Notes: generated by a model not told the origin, from the sequence alone. A stretch of DNA of 64,000 bases from Amycolatopsis sp. CA-126428 (GCF_002904335.1 NZ_PPHF01000075.1:1-64000); one strand, 5' to 3'; positions 17,187 through 26,527 are shown, counted from the stretch's first letter. Made by a program: numbers and translations.

Positions 17187-18815
17187 TCAGCCCTGGTGCG
17201 GGTGGCGGACGCTGGTCGGCGGCACGAAGGTCTCCTTGATCGAGCGGGGGCTCGTCCAGCGGAGCAGGTTGAAGATCGAGCCGGCCTTGTCGTTGGTGCC
17301 CGAGGCCCGCGCCCCGCCGAACGGCTGCTGGCCGACGACGGCGCCGGTCGGCTTGTCGTTGACGTAGAAGTTGCCGGCGGCGAACCGCAGCGCCTCGGAC
17401 GCCTTCGCGACGGCGGTGCGGTCGTTGGCGATGATCGCGCCGGTCAGCGCGTACGCGGCGGTCTCGTCGACGAGCTTGAGCACGGCGTCGAAGTCGCCGT
17501 CCTCGTAGACGTGCACCGACAGGATCGGGCCGAAGTACTCGGTCGAGAAGATCTCGTGCTTCGGGTTGTCCGAGACGAGGATCGTCGGCTTGACGAAGTA
17601 CCCGACGCTGTCGTCGGCGGTGCCACCGGTCAGGACCTCGACCGAGGCGTCGTCGCGAACGCTGTCGAACAGCGCGGTGTGCTTGGCGAACGCGCGGGCG
17701 TCGATCACCGCGCCGCCGAAGTGCGACAGGTCGGTGACGTCGCCGTAGGACAGCGCCTCGGTCTCGGACACCAGGCCGTCCTTCAGCTTCGTCCAGACGC
17801 TGCGCGGGATGTACGCACGCGAAGCGGCGGAGCACTTCTGGCCCTGGTACTCGAAAGCGCCGCGGACCAGCGCGGTGCGCAGGACGTCGACGTCGGCCGA
17901 CGGGTGCGCGAGCACGAAGTCCTTGCCGCCGGTCTCGCCGACCAGCCGCGGGTACGAGCGGTAGCCCGCGATGTTCGCGCCGACCGTGCCCCACAGGTGC
18001 TGGAAGGTCGCGGTCGAGCCGGTGAAGTGGATGCCGGCCAGGTCGCGGTGGGTCAGGGCGACCTCGGAGACGGCCTTGCCGTCGCCCGGCAGCAGGTTGA
18101 TGACGCCCGGCGGCATGCCCGCCTCTTCCAGCAGCCGCATGGTCAGGTGCGCGGCGAACGACTGCGTCGGCGACGGCTTCCACAGCACGGTGTTGCCCAT
18201 CAGCGCGGGCGCGGTGGGCAGGTTGCCGGCGATCGCGGTGAAGTTGAACGGCGTGATCGCGTAGACGAAGCCCTCGAGGGGCCGGTGCTCCATCCGGTTC
18301 CACACACCCGGCGAGCTGATCGGCTGCTCGGCCAGGATGCGGCGGCCGAACTCGACGTTGAAGCGCCAGAAGTCGGCGAGCTCGCAGGCGGCGTCGATCT
18401 CGGCCTGGGTCGCGGTCTTCGACTGGCCGAGCATGGTGGCGGCGTTCAGCGTGGCGCGCCACTTGCCGGTGAGCAGGTCGGCGGCGCGCAGCAGGATCGC
18501 GGCGCGGTCGTCGTAGGACAGCGCGCGCCACTCCGGGGCGGCCTTCGCGGCGGCCGCGATGGCGTCGGTGGTGTCCTGCCGCGTCGCGCTGTGGATGGTG
18601 CCCAGCACGTGCTTGTGGTTGTGCGGCTGGACGACGTCGATCTTCTGGCCGCCGCCGGGGCGCTGCTCGCCGCCGACGGTGACCGTCAGGTCGACCGGTT
18701 CCGCCTGGCCCAGCCGCTTCAGCGCACCCTCGAGCTCGGCGCGCTCGGCGCTGCCCGGCGCGTAGGTCAGCACCGGCTCGTTCGTCGGGGCGGGGGTCTG
18801 GGTCACGGCGTCCAC
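17187..18815 (-). CDS. pruA: L-glutamate gamma-semialdehyde (P5C) dehydrogenase
   Basis: A 542-residue aldehyde-dehydrogenase-superfamily enzyme that makes glutamate from glutamate semialdehyde. Seen are the NAD site region FTGSTATFQHLWGT, GETGGKDFVLAHPSAD with the general-base glutamate, and the nucleophile in FEYQGQKCSAASRAY. IFSTEYFGPILSVHVY and PFGGARASGTNDKAG, typical of the P5C subgroup, follow. The start is GTG at 18815, behind AGAGGAG. It is the first gene of the proline operon and divergent from the PucR-type regulator at 18933. Confidence 0.93.
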   Translation of the reverse strand: MDAVTQTPAPTNEPVLTYAPGSAERAELEGALKRLGQAEPVDLTVTVGGEQRPGGGQKIDVVQPHNHKHVLGTIHSATRQDTTDAIAAAAKAAPEWRALSYDDRAAILLRAADLLTGKWRATLNAATMLGQSKTATQAEIDAACELADFWRFNVEFGRRILAEQPISSPGVWNRMEHRPLEGFVYAITPFNFTAIAGNLPTAPALMGNTVLWKPSPTQSFAAHLTMRLLEEAGMPPGVINLLPGDGKAVSEVALTHRDLAGIHFTGSTATFQHLWGTVGANIAGYRSYPRLVGETGGKDFVLAHPSADVDVLRTALVRGAFEYQGQKCSAASRAYIPRSVWTKLKDGLVSETEALSYGDVTDLSHFGGAVIDARAFAKHTALFDSVRDDASVEVLTGGTADDSVGYFVKPTILVSDNPKHEIFSTEYFGPILSVHVYEDGDFDAVLKLVDETAAYALTGAIIANDRTAVAKASEALRFAAGNFYVNDKPTGAVVGQQPFGGARASGTNDKAGSIFNLLRWTSPRSIKETFVPPTSVRHPHQG

Positions 18816-18932
18816 GGCGGCTCCTCTGCTTTCTGTCCAAGTGCCCCGAACGGTAACTCCGGACACGTGCCCGCGGCTTGTTCGATCGGCTAAAATCGCT
18901 CGTATGATCTTGGCTGACCGGATAACCCGCCG
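18816..18932. promoter_or_regulatory. divergent promoter region between pruA and the PucR-type regulator
   Basis: A 117-bp region with a less GC-rich part. On the plus strand TTGTTC (18878-18883) and TATGAT (18903-18908) could be -35 and -10 boxes with a 19-bp spacer for the regulator gene. GATCGG, TAAAATCG and GATCTTGG lie in the middle and may include the regulator site, but no clean palindrome is visible. Confidence 0.4.
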
Positions 18933-20486
18933 GTGACGTCGCTGCGGCACGTGCTCGCCACCCTCGGGGAGCCGTTGGTCGAGGTCGTCGTGGCGCCGCA
19001 CGGGCTCGGGGTCCCGGTCACCGACGTCGTGATCCTCGACCCCGAAGACCCGCTGGAGGCGTCCCCGGGCGACCTGGTGCTGGTGATCGGCGCCCGCGGC
19101 CGGGCGGCGGCCCCGGCGATCCGCGCGGCCGGACGGGGAGGCGCGGCCGCGGTGGCGGTCAAGGGCGCGACGGGTGCCGACGTCGCCGCGGACGCGGGCG
19201 TCGCGCTGCTCACGGTCGGCGCGGAGGCACGCTGGGAGCAGGTCGAATCGCTGGCCCGCGGAGTCGTCGAGGCGGCACGCGCGGGCGGGGAGGCGGCCAG
19301 CGGCGAAGTGCTCGGCGACCTGTTCGCCCTGGCCCAGACGATCGCGACGCTCACCGGCGGGCTGGTCAGCATCGAGGACACGGCGAACCGCGTCCTCGCG
19401 TATTCGCGGGCGGGCGACGAGGTCGACGAGCTGCGGCGGCTGTCGATCCTCGGCCGCGAAGGCCCGGAGCGCTACCTCGCGATGCTCCGCGAATGGGGCG
19501 TCTACCAGCGGCTGCGCGCCGGGGAAGGGATCGTCCGGATCGACGAGCGGCCCGAGCTGGGCATCCGCCGCCGCATCGCCGCGGGCATCCACGCGGGTAA
19601 GCAGCCGCTCGGCACGATCTGGGTCCAGGAGGGCGCCCAGCCGCTCACCGAGCGGGCCGAGACGGCGCTGCTCGGGGCGAGCCGCACCCTGGCGCCGCAG
19701 CTGATCCGGGCCCGCACGCTGCCGAGCCCGGAACTGCGGCTGCGCGAAGACCTCCTGGCAAGCCTGCTGGAAGGGCGGCTGGACGCGGAGTCCGTCGCGG
19801 ACGACATCGGCGCGGATCCGGCCCGGCCGGCGCAGGTGCTGGCGTTTTCGCTGGAGCGCTCGGACAACCGGCAGCTGCGGCGCGCCGAACTGGTGCACCT
19901 GATCGCCGTCCACACGGCGGCCTACCGGCGCAGCGCGCTGGTGAGCGTGATCGGCGGCCGCGTCTACGCGCTGCTGCCGGACCTGCCCGAGCACTCCGAC
20001 GCGGCGGTGCTGGCGCTGGCCCGCGAAATCGCCGCCACCGCCCGCCGGCACCTGGACGTCCCGGTCCGCGCGGCCCTCGGCGGCGTCGTACCCCGCCTGT
20101 CGGAGGCGGCGGCGTCCCGCGGCGACGCCGACCGCGTCCTGGCGGCGATGACGCGCGGGCACTGGGCCGCCGACGTCGCCTCGCTGGCCGACGTCCGCGC
20201 CGAGGTGCTGCTGTCGGAGGTGCTGGCCTTCCTGGGTACGCAGCCGCGGATCCGCGACCCCCGGCTGACAACCCTGGTCGAGCACGACACCGAGCACGGC
20301 GGCATCCTCGTGCCGGCGGTCCTGGCCTGGTTGAACGCGTTCGGCGACGTCCGCGCGGCGGCCCGCCTGCTGAACATCCACCCGAACACGGTCCGCTACC
20401 GGGTCCGCCGCGCGGCCGAAGTGTCCGGCGTCGACTTCGACGACCCGGCGCAGCGCCTGCTCACTCAGCTGCAGCTGCGGCTGTGA
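18933..20486 (+). CDS. PucR-family activator of proline catabolism (PruR-like)
   Basis: A 517-residue PucR-type regulator. The N-terminal purine-catabolism-like domain runs to about residue 130 and a GGDEF-like middle region includes VLAFSLERSDNRQLRRAEL. The C-terminal helix-turn-helix is VRAAARLLNIHPNTVRYRVR. Divergent placement from the P5C and proline dehydrogenase genes points to control of proline use, as for the PruR/PutR regulators of actinomycetes. The HTH is intact and length is typical. GTG at 18933 is the chosen start. Confidence 0.85.
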   Translation: MTSLRHVLATLGEPLVEVVVAPHGLGVPVTDVVILDPEDPLEASPGDLVLVIGARGRAAAPAIRAAGRGGAAAVAVKGATGADVAADAGVALLTVGAEARWEQVESLARGVVEAARAGGEAASGEVLGDLFALAQTIATLTGGLVSIEDTANRVLAYSRAGDEVDELRRLSILGREGPERYLAMLREWGVYQRLRAGEGIVRIDERPELGIRRRIAAGIHAGKQPLGTIWVQEGAQPLTERAETALLGASRTLAPQLIRARTLPSPELRLREDLLASLLEGRLDAESVADDIGADPARPAQVLAFSLERSDNRQLRRAELVHLIAVHTAAYRRSALVSVIGGRVYALLPDLPEHSDAAVLALAREIAATARRHLDVPVRAALGGVVPRLSEAAASRGDADRVLAAMTRGHWAADVASLADVRAEVLLSEVLAFLGTQPRIRDPRLTTLVEHDTEHGGILVPAVLAWLNAFGDVRAAARLLNIHPNTVRYRVRRAAEVSGVDFDDPAQRLLTQLQLRL

Positions 20487-20505
20487 CCCTGCTAGCTTCG
20501 CGCCC

Positions 20506-21162
20506 GTGGATCTCTTTTCGCGCACGTGGGCGGCGTTGCGTGCCGCGGTCGCTTCCCTTCCGGATCCGGAGTTCGCGAAGCCGTCGGGCTGCCGGGGCTG
20601 GCTGGTCCGGGACCTGGTCTGCCACCTGGTGATCGACGCGCAGGACGTGCTGATCACGCTGGCCACCCCGGCGTCCTCGGCGTTGACGCACGACGCGATC
20701 ACGTACTGGGCGGTGTCTTCCGAGCCACCGACCGGCGACGACCCGCTGTCGGCGCTGATCGTCCGCCTGGCGGCGGCGTACGAGGACCCGGCGCTGCTGA
20801 AGTTCCACCTGGACGACGTGGGATCGGCGGCGGGCCGAGCGGCGGACCTGGCGGACCCGGGCACGAGGGTGTCGACGCAGGACATGGTCCTGACGGCGGG
20901 CGACTACCTGTCGGCGTACGTGCTGGAGTGGACGGTGCACCACCTGGACCTGGTGGCGAACGTGCCGTCGGCGGCCGGGCCGCCCGCCGAGGGCCTGGCG
21001 CGGACGCGGGTGATGCTGGAGAAGATCGCGGGGGCGGAGTTCCCGCCGTCGTTCTCGGACGAGGACGTCCTGCTGGTGGGGACGGGTCGGCGCGAGCCCT
21101 CGGACGCCGAGCGTGCGGCACTGGGCGACCTGGCCGCGCGGCTGCCGCTGGTGCTCGGATGA
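20506..21162 (+). CDS. maleylpyruvate isomerase N-terminal / DinB-fold protein
   Basis: A 218-residue protein of the mycothiol-dependent maleylpyruvate isomerase N-terminal (DinB-like) fold. CRGWLVRDLVCHLVIDAQD supplies the first metal histidine and LSAYVLEWTVHHLDLVANV the HH motif. Such enzymes use mycothiol or bind metal; the reaction here is unknown. The GTG start follows TAGCTT (20493-20498) by seven bases, a leaderless arrangement. It follows the PucR-type gene by 19 bp but probably has its own promoter. Confidence 0.75.
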   Translation: MDLFSRTWAALRAAVASLPDPEFAKPSGCRGWLVRDLVCHLVIDAQDVLITLATPASSALTHDAITYWAVSSEPPTGDDPLSALIVRLAAAYEDPALLKFHLDDVGSAAGRAADLADPGTRVSTQDMVLTAGDYLSAYVLEWTVHHLDLVANVPSAAGPPAEGLARTRVMLEKIAGAEFPPSFSDEDVLLVGTGRREPSDAERAALGDLAARLPLVLG

Positions 21163-21271
21163 TCGTCTGGCTGGACAGCTCGAGGCCGACCCGGCAGCCA
21201 CCCGAAAACCGGACCACCGGAATACGGCCCCGTAATTCTCCGACGCGATATCCGCGAATCAGGAAACAGTC

Positions 21272-22267
21272 TTACGCGAGCGCGCGCAGTTCGGCCAGCC
21301 GGGCCAACGCGGCGAAAGAATCGAGCCGCGCGGATTGGTCGTGGGCGGCCGTCGTGGCGAGGATTTCGTCGGCGCCGGTGATGCCGACCAGCCGCCCCAG
21401 CCGGTCCGCCACCTCGTCCGGTGTGCCCGAAATCTGACCGTCCAAAGTCTCCTCGAGCCGCCGGCGCTCGCGGTCGGTCATCGGCGCCGTGACGATCTCA
21501 CCCGGCGGGTCCAGGGGCGGGAAGACGCCGTGGGAGCGCGAATACACCGTCGCCCAGGCTTCCGAGACGAGCAGGCGCCGCGCGTCGGCCGCCGAGTCCG
21601 CCACCGCGATCGCCGTCGACACCACGACGTACGGCTCCAGCGCCCACTCGGACGGCCGAAACCCGTCCCGGTACCGAGACACGGCTTCGGCCAGGGCACG
21701 TTCGCCGCGCACCGGGGCGATCACCAGCGGCAGCCCGAGTTCCGCGGCGAGGTCCGCGCCGGACCCGGTGGCCAGCAGGAACGGCGGCACGCGCAGCCCC
21801 TCGGCCGGGTAGGCGTGGACGCCGGGGTACGCGTGGTCCCCGGTGAAGAACCCGAGCAGCTCACGGACCTGGGTGCCGAAGTCGCCGGCGTCCTCTTTGC
21901 CGTGCCCCAGCGCCGATCGGACGCCGCCGGTGAAGCCGACGGACCGGCCGAGGCCCATGTCGATCCGGCCCGGGTGAAGCGCTTCCAGGACGCCGAACTG
22001 CTCCGCCACGACCAGCGGCCGGTGGTTCGGCAGCATCACGCCACCGGTGCCGACGCGGATGCGCGACGTCGCCCCGGCGACGGCGGCGGCCAGCACGGTC
22101 GGCGCGGACCCGGCGACGCCCGGCACGCCGTGGTGCTCGGACACCCAGAACCGGTGGTAGCCCAGCCGTTCGACGCCGGCGGCGAAGGCGACGGTGTCCC
22201 GCAGCGCCTGCGCGGGCCCGCGGTCCCGCCGCACGGGCGAACGGTCGAGCACGGAGAACAGCGTCAC
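21272..22267 (-). CDS. luciferase-like flavin monooxygenase
   Basis: A 331-residue bacterial-luciferase-family (LLM class) oxidoreductase. YHRFWVSEHHGVPGVAGSAPTVLAAAVA gives the EHH motif near residue 45. RIRVGTGGVMLPNHRPL, VVAEQFGVLEALHPGRIDMGLGRS and PFLLATGSGADLAAELGLP complete the family pattern. It uses FMN or F420; substrate unknown. GTG at 22267 starts it. It is convergent with the gene at 20506, with no strong hairpin in the 109 bp between. Confidence 0.85.
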   Translation of the reverse strand: MTLFSVLDRSPVRRDRGPAQALRDTVAFAAGVERLGYHRFWVSEHHGVPGVAGSAPTVLAAAVAGATSRIRVGTGGVMLPNHRPLVVAEQFGVLEALHPGRIDMGLGRSVGFTGGVRSALGHGKEDAGDFGTQVRELLGFFTGDHAYPGVHAYPAEGLRVPPFLLATGSGADLAAELGLPLVIAPVRGERALAEAVSRYRDGFRPSEWALEPYVVVSTAIAVADSAADARRLLVSEAWATVYSRSHGVFPPLDPPGEIVTAPMTDRERRRLEETLDGQISGTPDEVADRLGRLVGITGADEILATTAAHDQSARLDSFAALARLAELRALA

Positions 22268-22303
22268 GCAGGGTGCAACGCCGGGCGGGCGACGGGATTC
22301 CCG

Positions 22304-22696
22304 TCAGGGCCGCCAGCGCTCGCTGTACTCCGGGTGGTCGGCGTAGGGCAGGGCCAGCAGGCGCAGCGTGACGCACCAGTTGGAGCCGGCCTCGTCGGCG
22401 GGCACGTGGCAGGTCTCACACCAGTATTCGCTGCCGTAGAGCGGAAACCCGGGGACCTTCTCCGACACCGTCGTGCGATGGGCGAGCAGGATCCGCCGGG
22501 TCGCCTCGATCTCGTTGATCATCTGGTTGACCACGTCGAGCTCGAGGTCGGTGAGCCCGCGGATCTTCTGCTCCACGGCGACCTTCGTCTCGCCGCGGTT
22601 CATCACCTCGCCGGCCTTCGCCTTGTTGACGGCCTGCATGATCAACGCCTGCCGCGCGCCCACACGCGCCGCGAGGAAAGCGATCAGGTCGTCCAC
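22304..22696 (-). CDS. DUF6221-like small protein
   Basis: A 130-residue protein of unknown function. It begins VDDLIAFLAARVGARQALIM, has a helical centre (LTDLELDVVNQMINEIEATRRIL), a CETCH cysteine pair, and ends LRLLALPYADHPEYSERWRP, the ending I associate with DUF6221. Such proteins are common in actinomycetes, including on mobile elements, but nothing else here suggests a prophage. GTG at 22696 stands behind GGAGG. The 256 bp upstream, to the LigD-type gene stop, shows no feature. Confidence 0.7.
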   Translation of the reverse strand: MDDLIAFLAARVGARQALIMQAVNKAKAGEVMNRGETKVAVEQKIRGLTDLELDVVNQMINEIEATRRILLAHRTTVSEKVPGFPLYGSEYWCETCHVPADEAGSNWCVTLRLLALPYADHPEYSERWRP

Positions 22697-22952
22697 GAAC
22701 GGCCTCCTTCCTCGGACCCCGCCCCCCGAGGGTCCCGGGGAGTCGCCGATCCGGGACCGCACGTTACGCCGTCGGAGACCAAGATCGTGACACGGAGATC
22801 GGCCGTGCAACATTTGTGACCCGAAAGGCGACAGCGGGCGCTTGCGCGATCACTCGCCGCATCACCTGCTGGGACATTCGGCGCAGCGTGCCAAGCATTT
22901 CCGCCGACGCGGTGGTTCCGGTTACCCAGGCACCGCCCCAGGCCGGGAAGGG

Positions 22953-23969
22953 TCAGTCGGTGCGCGCCTTGCTCGGCTGGACCCGCTTCGGCTCCCCCGG
23001 CATCTTCGGGTAGTCCGGCGGATAAGGCATTTCCCCCAGCCCGTGGTCCCGCTCATCCCGCTCGTACCACTCCAGCGCCGTCTCCAGGCCGAACGGCGAC
23101 TCGTCCATCGGCGCGTGCAGGTCGCCGTGCTTCTCGAGGAACGCCGGGATCGTCAGGACGTCGAAGTCGTCCGCGTCCACCTCGCCCAGCAGGTCCCAGG
23201 TCAGCGGCGTCGACACCGTGGCGCGCGGGGTGCCGCGGACCGACCAGGCCGAGGCCACCGTGCGGTCGCGGGCCGCCTGGTTGTAGTCGAGGAACACCCG
23301 GCCCTCCCGCTCCTCCTTCCACCAGTTGATCGTCGCCTTCTCGGGGATCCGGCGGGCGACCTCGCGGCCCAGCGCGATCACCGCGTGCCGGACCGCCACG
23401 AAATCCCACTCCGGGCGGATGCGGACCAGCACGTGCACCCCGCGGCCGCCCGAGGTCTTCGGCCAGCCCGTCAGGCCCGCGTCCGCCAGGACCTCGCGGA
23501 CCACCATCGCCACCTCGACCGCGTCCGCGAAGCCCGCCCGGTCCGGCGGGTCGACGTCGATCCGGAGCTCGTCCGGGTGGTCGGTGTCCGGGCGGCGGAC
23601 CGGCCACGGGTGGAAGTCGAACGTGCCCAGGTTGGCCGCCCACGCGAACACCGCGGGCTCGGTCGGGCACACCTCGGCCGCCTTGCGGCCGGACGGGAAC
23701 GTGATCTCGGCGGTCGAAACCCACTCGGGCGCGCCCTTGGGCACGCGCTTGGCGTAGAACCAGTCGCCCTCGACGCCGTCGACGTAGCGCTTCAGCGTCG
23801 TCGGGCGCTCGCCGATCGCGCGCAGCAGCGGCGCGCCGACCGTGATGTAGTGCTCCACGACCTGCCGCTTCGTGATCCCGCGCTGGGGGAAGTACACCTT
23901 GTCCGGGCTCGTGACGCGGACCGTGCGCCCGTCCACCTCGTACTCGACCGGGTCACCGTTCTTGGGCAT
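22953..23969 (-). CDS. LigD-type DNA polymerase/primase, stand-alone domain
   Basis: A 338-residue archaeo-eukaryotic-primase-type polymerase equal to the polymerase domain of LigD. Family landmarks: SPDKVYFPQRGITKRQVVEHY near residue 20, ERPTTLKRYVDGVEG, DELRIDVDP (catalytic acidic pair), TSGGRGVHVLVRI, and VFLDYNQAARDRTVASAWSVRG. It fills gaps and adds nucleotides in double-strand-break repair. Ligase and nuclease domains are absent, as in actinobacterial split LigD systems. Its promoter (TAGCGT read on the minus strand at 23977-23982, seven bases before ATG) gives a leaderless mRNA, back to back with the TVP38-like gene. Confidence 0.9.
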   Translation of the reverse strand: MPKNGDPVEYEVDGRTVRVTSPDKVYFPQRGITKRQVVEHYITVGAPLLRAIGERPTTLKRYVDGVEGDWFYAKRVPKGAPEWVSTAEITFPSGRKAAEVCPTEPAVFAWAANLGTFDFHPWPVRRPDTDHPDELRIDVDPPDRAGFADAVEVAMVVREVLADAGLTGWPKTSGGRGVHVLVRIRPEWDFVAVRHAVIALGREVARRIPEKATINWWKEEREGRVFLDYNQAARDRTVASAWSVRGTPRATVSTPLTWDLLGEVDADDFDVLTIPAFLEKHGDLHAPMDESPFGLETALEWYERDERDHGLGEMPYPPDYPKMPGEPKRVQPSKARTD

Positions 23970-24015
23970 GCGTTGCACGCTAGCCCGTGCCCGGCGGCCC
24001 GGTAGGCTCGAACGG

Positions 24016-24678
24016 GTGTCCGGCCGCACCAAGCTGATCGTCGCGCTCGCCGTGCTCGCCGTCTTCGCGGCGGCCGCGGTGCTGCTGCCGATCCCCGGTC
24101 CGGCCGAGCTGCGGGCCTGGGCCGCTGCCACCGGCCCCGCCACCCCGCTCGTGCTGCTCGTCGCGTACTCGCTGCTCACCGTGGCGCCCGTCCCGCGGAC
24201 GGTGTTCAACCTCGCCGCCGGCCTGCTCGTCGGCACCGCGGCCGGGATCGCGATCGGCCTGGTCGCCACGACCATCGCGGCCGGCCTCTCGTTCGGCCTG
24301 GCCCGCTCGCTCGGCCGCGACCTGGTCACCCGGCACCTGCACCGGTCCGCGGTGCGGACGGTGAACGACCGCCTTTCCGGCGGCGGCGTCCTCGCCATCA
24401 CGTCGCTGCGGCTGATCCCGGTGGTGCCGTTCGCGCCCTTCAGCTACCTCTGCGGGGTGTCCTCGGTGCGGCTCGCCCCGTACCTGGCCGGTACGCTGCT
24501 CGGGAGCGTGCCCGGCACGGTCGCCGTGGTCGTCCTCGGCGACGCCCTGACCGGCGACACGCCGCCCGCGCTGCTCGCCTGTTACGGCTTGTTCGCGCTG
24601 GCCGGAGCGATCGGGCTGGTCAAGGTGTTCAAGAAGCGGGCACCGGCCGAACCGCAGCTCGCCGGACCGGCTGGCTGA
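24016..24678 (+). CDS. TVP38/TMEM64-family membrane protein
   Basis: A 220-residue polytopic protein of the DedA/TVP38 (SNARE-associated) superfamily. Seen are VAPVPRTVFNLAAGLLVGT, GLSFGLARSLGRDLV, and the re-entrant signature ITSLRLIPVVPFAPFSYLCG near residue 140. About five hydrophobic segments are present. Homologues act in envelope or lipid homeostasis, possibly as lipid scramblases. Its GTG lies seven bases after TAGGCT (24003-24008), giving a leaderless transcript, and only 46 bp separate it from the divergent polymerase gene. Confidence 0.85.
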   Translation: MSGRTKLIVALAVLAVFAAAAVLLPIPGPAELRAWAAATGPATPLVLLVAYSLLTVAPVPRTVFNLAAGLLVGTAAGIAIGLVATTIAAGLSFGLARSLGRDLVTRHLHRSAVRTVNDRLSGGGVLAITSLRLIPVVPFAPFSYLCGVSSVRLAPYLAGTLLGSVPGTVAVVVLGDALTGDTPPALLACYGLFALAGAIGLVKVFKKRAPAEPQLAGPAG

Positions 24679-24703
24679 CGCGAACTCCCGCGCTGCCGAC
24701 CGC

Positions 24704-24709
24704 TACACT
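24704..24709 (+). promoter_or_regulatory. -10 box TACACT before the kinase gene
   Basis: TACACT is followed after seven bases by GTG (24717), which opens an eight-codon frame, VREAVPR plus stop at 24738-24740, in the same frame as the kinase. If transcription starts here, a leaderless upstream ORF precedes the kinase. Confidence 0.4.
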
Positions 24710-24782
24710 CGATCGGGTGCGCGAAGCGGTACCGCGCTGAGCAGGGCCACCACCACCGGGAATTTCGTCAGGAGCAGTCGCC

Positions 24783-26474
24783 ATCGACACCGGTCAGCTG
24801 ATCGCGGGGCACTACCGCCTCGTCGAACACATTGGTAGCGGTGCCATGGGTGTCGTGTGGCGCGCGACCGACGTGCGCCTCGAACGCACCGTCGCGATCA
24901 AGCAGATCCTCCCGCAGCCGGGTGTCTCCGAGACCGAACGCGACAACATGCGCCAGCGCGCGATGCGCGAGGCGAAGAACGCGGCCCGGTTCCAGCACCC
25001 GAACGCCATCGTCGTGTTCGACATCGCCGAGCACAACGGCGACCCGTGTCTGGTCATGGAGTACCTGAACGGGCCCAGCCTCTCCACGATCCTCGCCGAG
25101 GAGGGCACCCTCCCGCTCGGGCGGGTCGCCCGGATCGGCGAGCAGGTCGCGTCCGCCCTGGTGGCGGCCCACCGGGCCGGGATCGTGCACCGTGACGTCA
25201 AGCCGGGCAACATCCTCATCGACGAGGCCGGCACCGCGAAGATCACCGACTTCGGCATCTCCCGCGCGGCCGGCGACATGACGCTGACGGCGACCGGCCT
25301 GATCGGCGGCACGCCCGCCTACCTGGCGCCCGAGCTGGCCCGCGGCGCCGACCCGGTGCCCAGCTCCGACGTCTTCGCCCTCGGCGCGACCCTCTACCAG
25401 GCGATCGAGGGCACCACGCCGTACGGCAACACGACCAACCAGCTCGCGCTGCTCTACGCGGCGGCGAACGGGCAGATCAACCCGCCGGTGCAGGCGGGCG
25501 GGGCCACCGCGCTGCTGATGAGCCTGCTGCGCAGCGAGCCGGGCGAGCGGCCGAGCATGGCCGAGGCGCGTGAGCGGCTGGCCGCGCTGGCCCGCACCGA
25601 GCCCGGCGGCCAGATGGCATCCCCGCCGCTGCTCTCCGGCGGCGCGGGCCGCAAGCCCGCCGCACCCGCGGCACCAGCGTCTTCGGACGACGAGCGGCCG
25701 CCGTGGCAGCGGACGGCCAACAAGGCGCCGTCGTCCCCGCCGGTCGGCACGCCCGTGCCCGCGAACAAGGCGCCGTCGAACCCGCCGCGCCCGACCGCGG
25801 CGTTCATGCCGATGCGGTCCCCGGCCGCCCCGCCGAACACCCCGCCCAGACCGATGCCCGCGGCCGCGCCGTCGGCCAGGGCCCCCCAGTACTCGACGGC
25901 CACCGCGAAACCGGACAACAAGCGCAAGTACGCCTTGTTCGCCGGCGCCGGCGCGGCGGTCGTCGTGGTCGCGGTGATCGTGTTCCTGGTCCTGAACTCC
26001 GGCAACGGCGGTTCGGGCGGCAACCAGACGGCCCAGTCGCCGGGCAACCAGCCGACGACCGGCCACAGCACGCCCAAGACCAACAGCCCGAGCAACTCGA
26101 ACGCCTCCGCGGACCTGGGCAAGACGCCGACCTCGGGCAGGATCGAATTCACCCCGGCCGGCCAGCGGGTCATCGCGTTCTACGACTTCCCGAGCGGGGC
26201 CGCGGCCTCCTGGTCGATGCTCACGCCGGCGGCCCAGCAGGTCTACGGCAGCCAGGACGCCTTCACCGAGTACTGGAGCAAGTTCAAGTCGGTCGGCGCC
26301 AAGCGGGCCAGCGGCGCGTACAACGACGACGGCTCGGTCACCATCACCGCCACGGTGGTCTTCCCCGACCACGAAGAGTCCCGGTCGTTCCGGATCGTGA
26401 ACTCCGGCGGGGAGCTGCTCCTCGACGCCCAGACCAAGGCCAACGCCGACGCCGGTCCCGGCTCGGGCAACTGA
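24783..26474 (+). CDS. receptor-type Ser/Thr protein kinase with a non-standard start codon
   Basis: A Hanks-type kinase: GSGAMG loop (residues 18-23), VAIK lysine at 40, IVHRDVKPGNILID with the catalytic aspartate, ITDFGISR and PAYLAPELARG. A Pro/Ala-rich linker, one transmembrane segment (about residues 381-403) and an external domain of about 150 residues follow. The frame upstream of the glycine loop has no ATG, GTG or TTG back to the stop at 24738-24740, and the first ATG (24846) would delete the loop. AGGAG at 24770-24774 lies eight bases before ATC at 24783, so an AUC start is the best guess, with AUU at 24762 or CUG at 24798 as alternatives. A sequencing error is possible. Confidence 0.85.
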   Translation: MDTGQLIAGHYRLVEHIGSGAMGVVWRATDVRLERTVAIKQILPQPGVSETERDNMRQRAMREAKNAARFQHPNAIVVFDIAEHNGDPCLVMEYLNGPSLSTILAEEGTLPLGRVARIGEQVASALVAAHRAGIVHRDVKPGNILIDEAGTAKITDFGISRAAGDMTLTATGLIGGTPAYLAPELARGADPVPSSDVFALGATLYQAIEGTTPYGNTTNQLALLYAAANGQINPPVQAGGATALLMSLLRSEPGERPSMAEARERLAALARTEPGGQMASPPLLSGGAGRKPAAPAAPASSDDERPPWQRTANKAPSSPPVGTPVPANKAPSNPPRPTAAFMPMRSPAAPPNTPPRPMPAAAPSARAPQYSTATAKPDNKRKYALFAGAGAAVVVVAVIVFLVLNSGNGGSGGNQTAQSPGNQPTTGHSTPKTNSPSNSNASADLGKTPTSGRIEFTPAGQRVIAFYDFPSGAAASWSMLTPAAQQVYGSQDAFTEYWSKFKSVGAKRASGAYNDDGSVTITATVVFPDHEESRSFRIVNSGGELLLDAQTKANADAGPGSGN

Positions 26475-26527
26475 GACGTAACGCGCGTCCGGTGGGCTGA
26501 CGGGCCCGGATGGCCTACCGTGGTGGC

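Noticed and set aside
17187..20885. Open frame of 1232 codons on the minus strand, extending pruA upstream through the whole PucR-type gene
   Set aside because: Only the part below 18815 matches an aldehyde dehydrogenase; the rest is an antisense shadow of the PucR-type gene created by high GC.
22304..22696. Prophage or mobile-element remnant, because DUF6221-like genes occur on such elements
   Set aside because: No integrase, attachment site, capsid or transposase sequence and no composition change around it.
22697..22952. Possible small gene in the 256-bp gap before the polymerase gene stop
   Set aside because: Frames here lack ribosome sites and any recognisable sequence.
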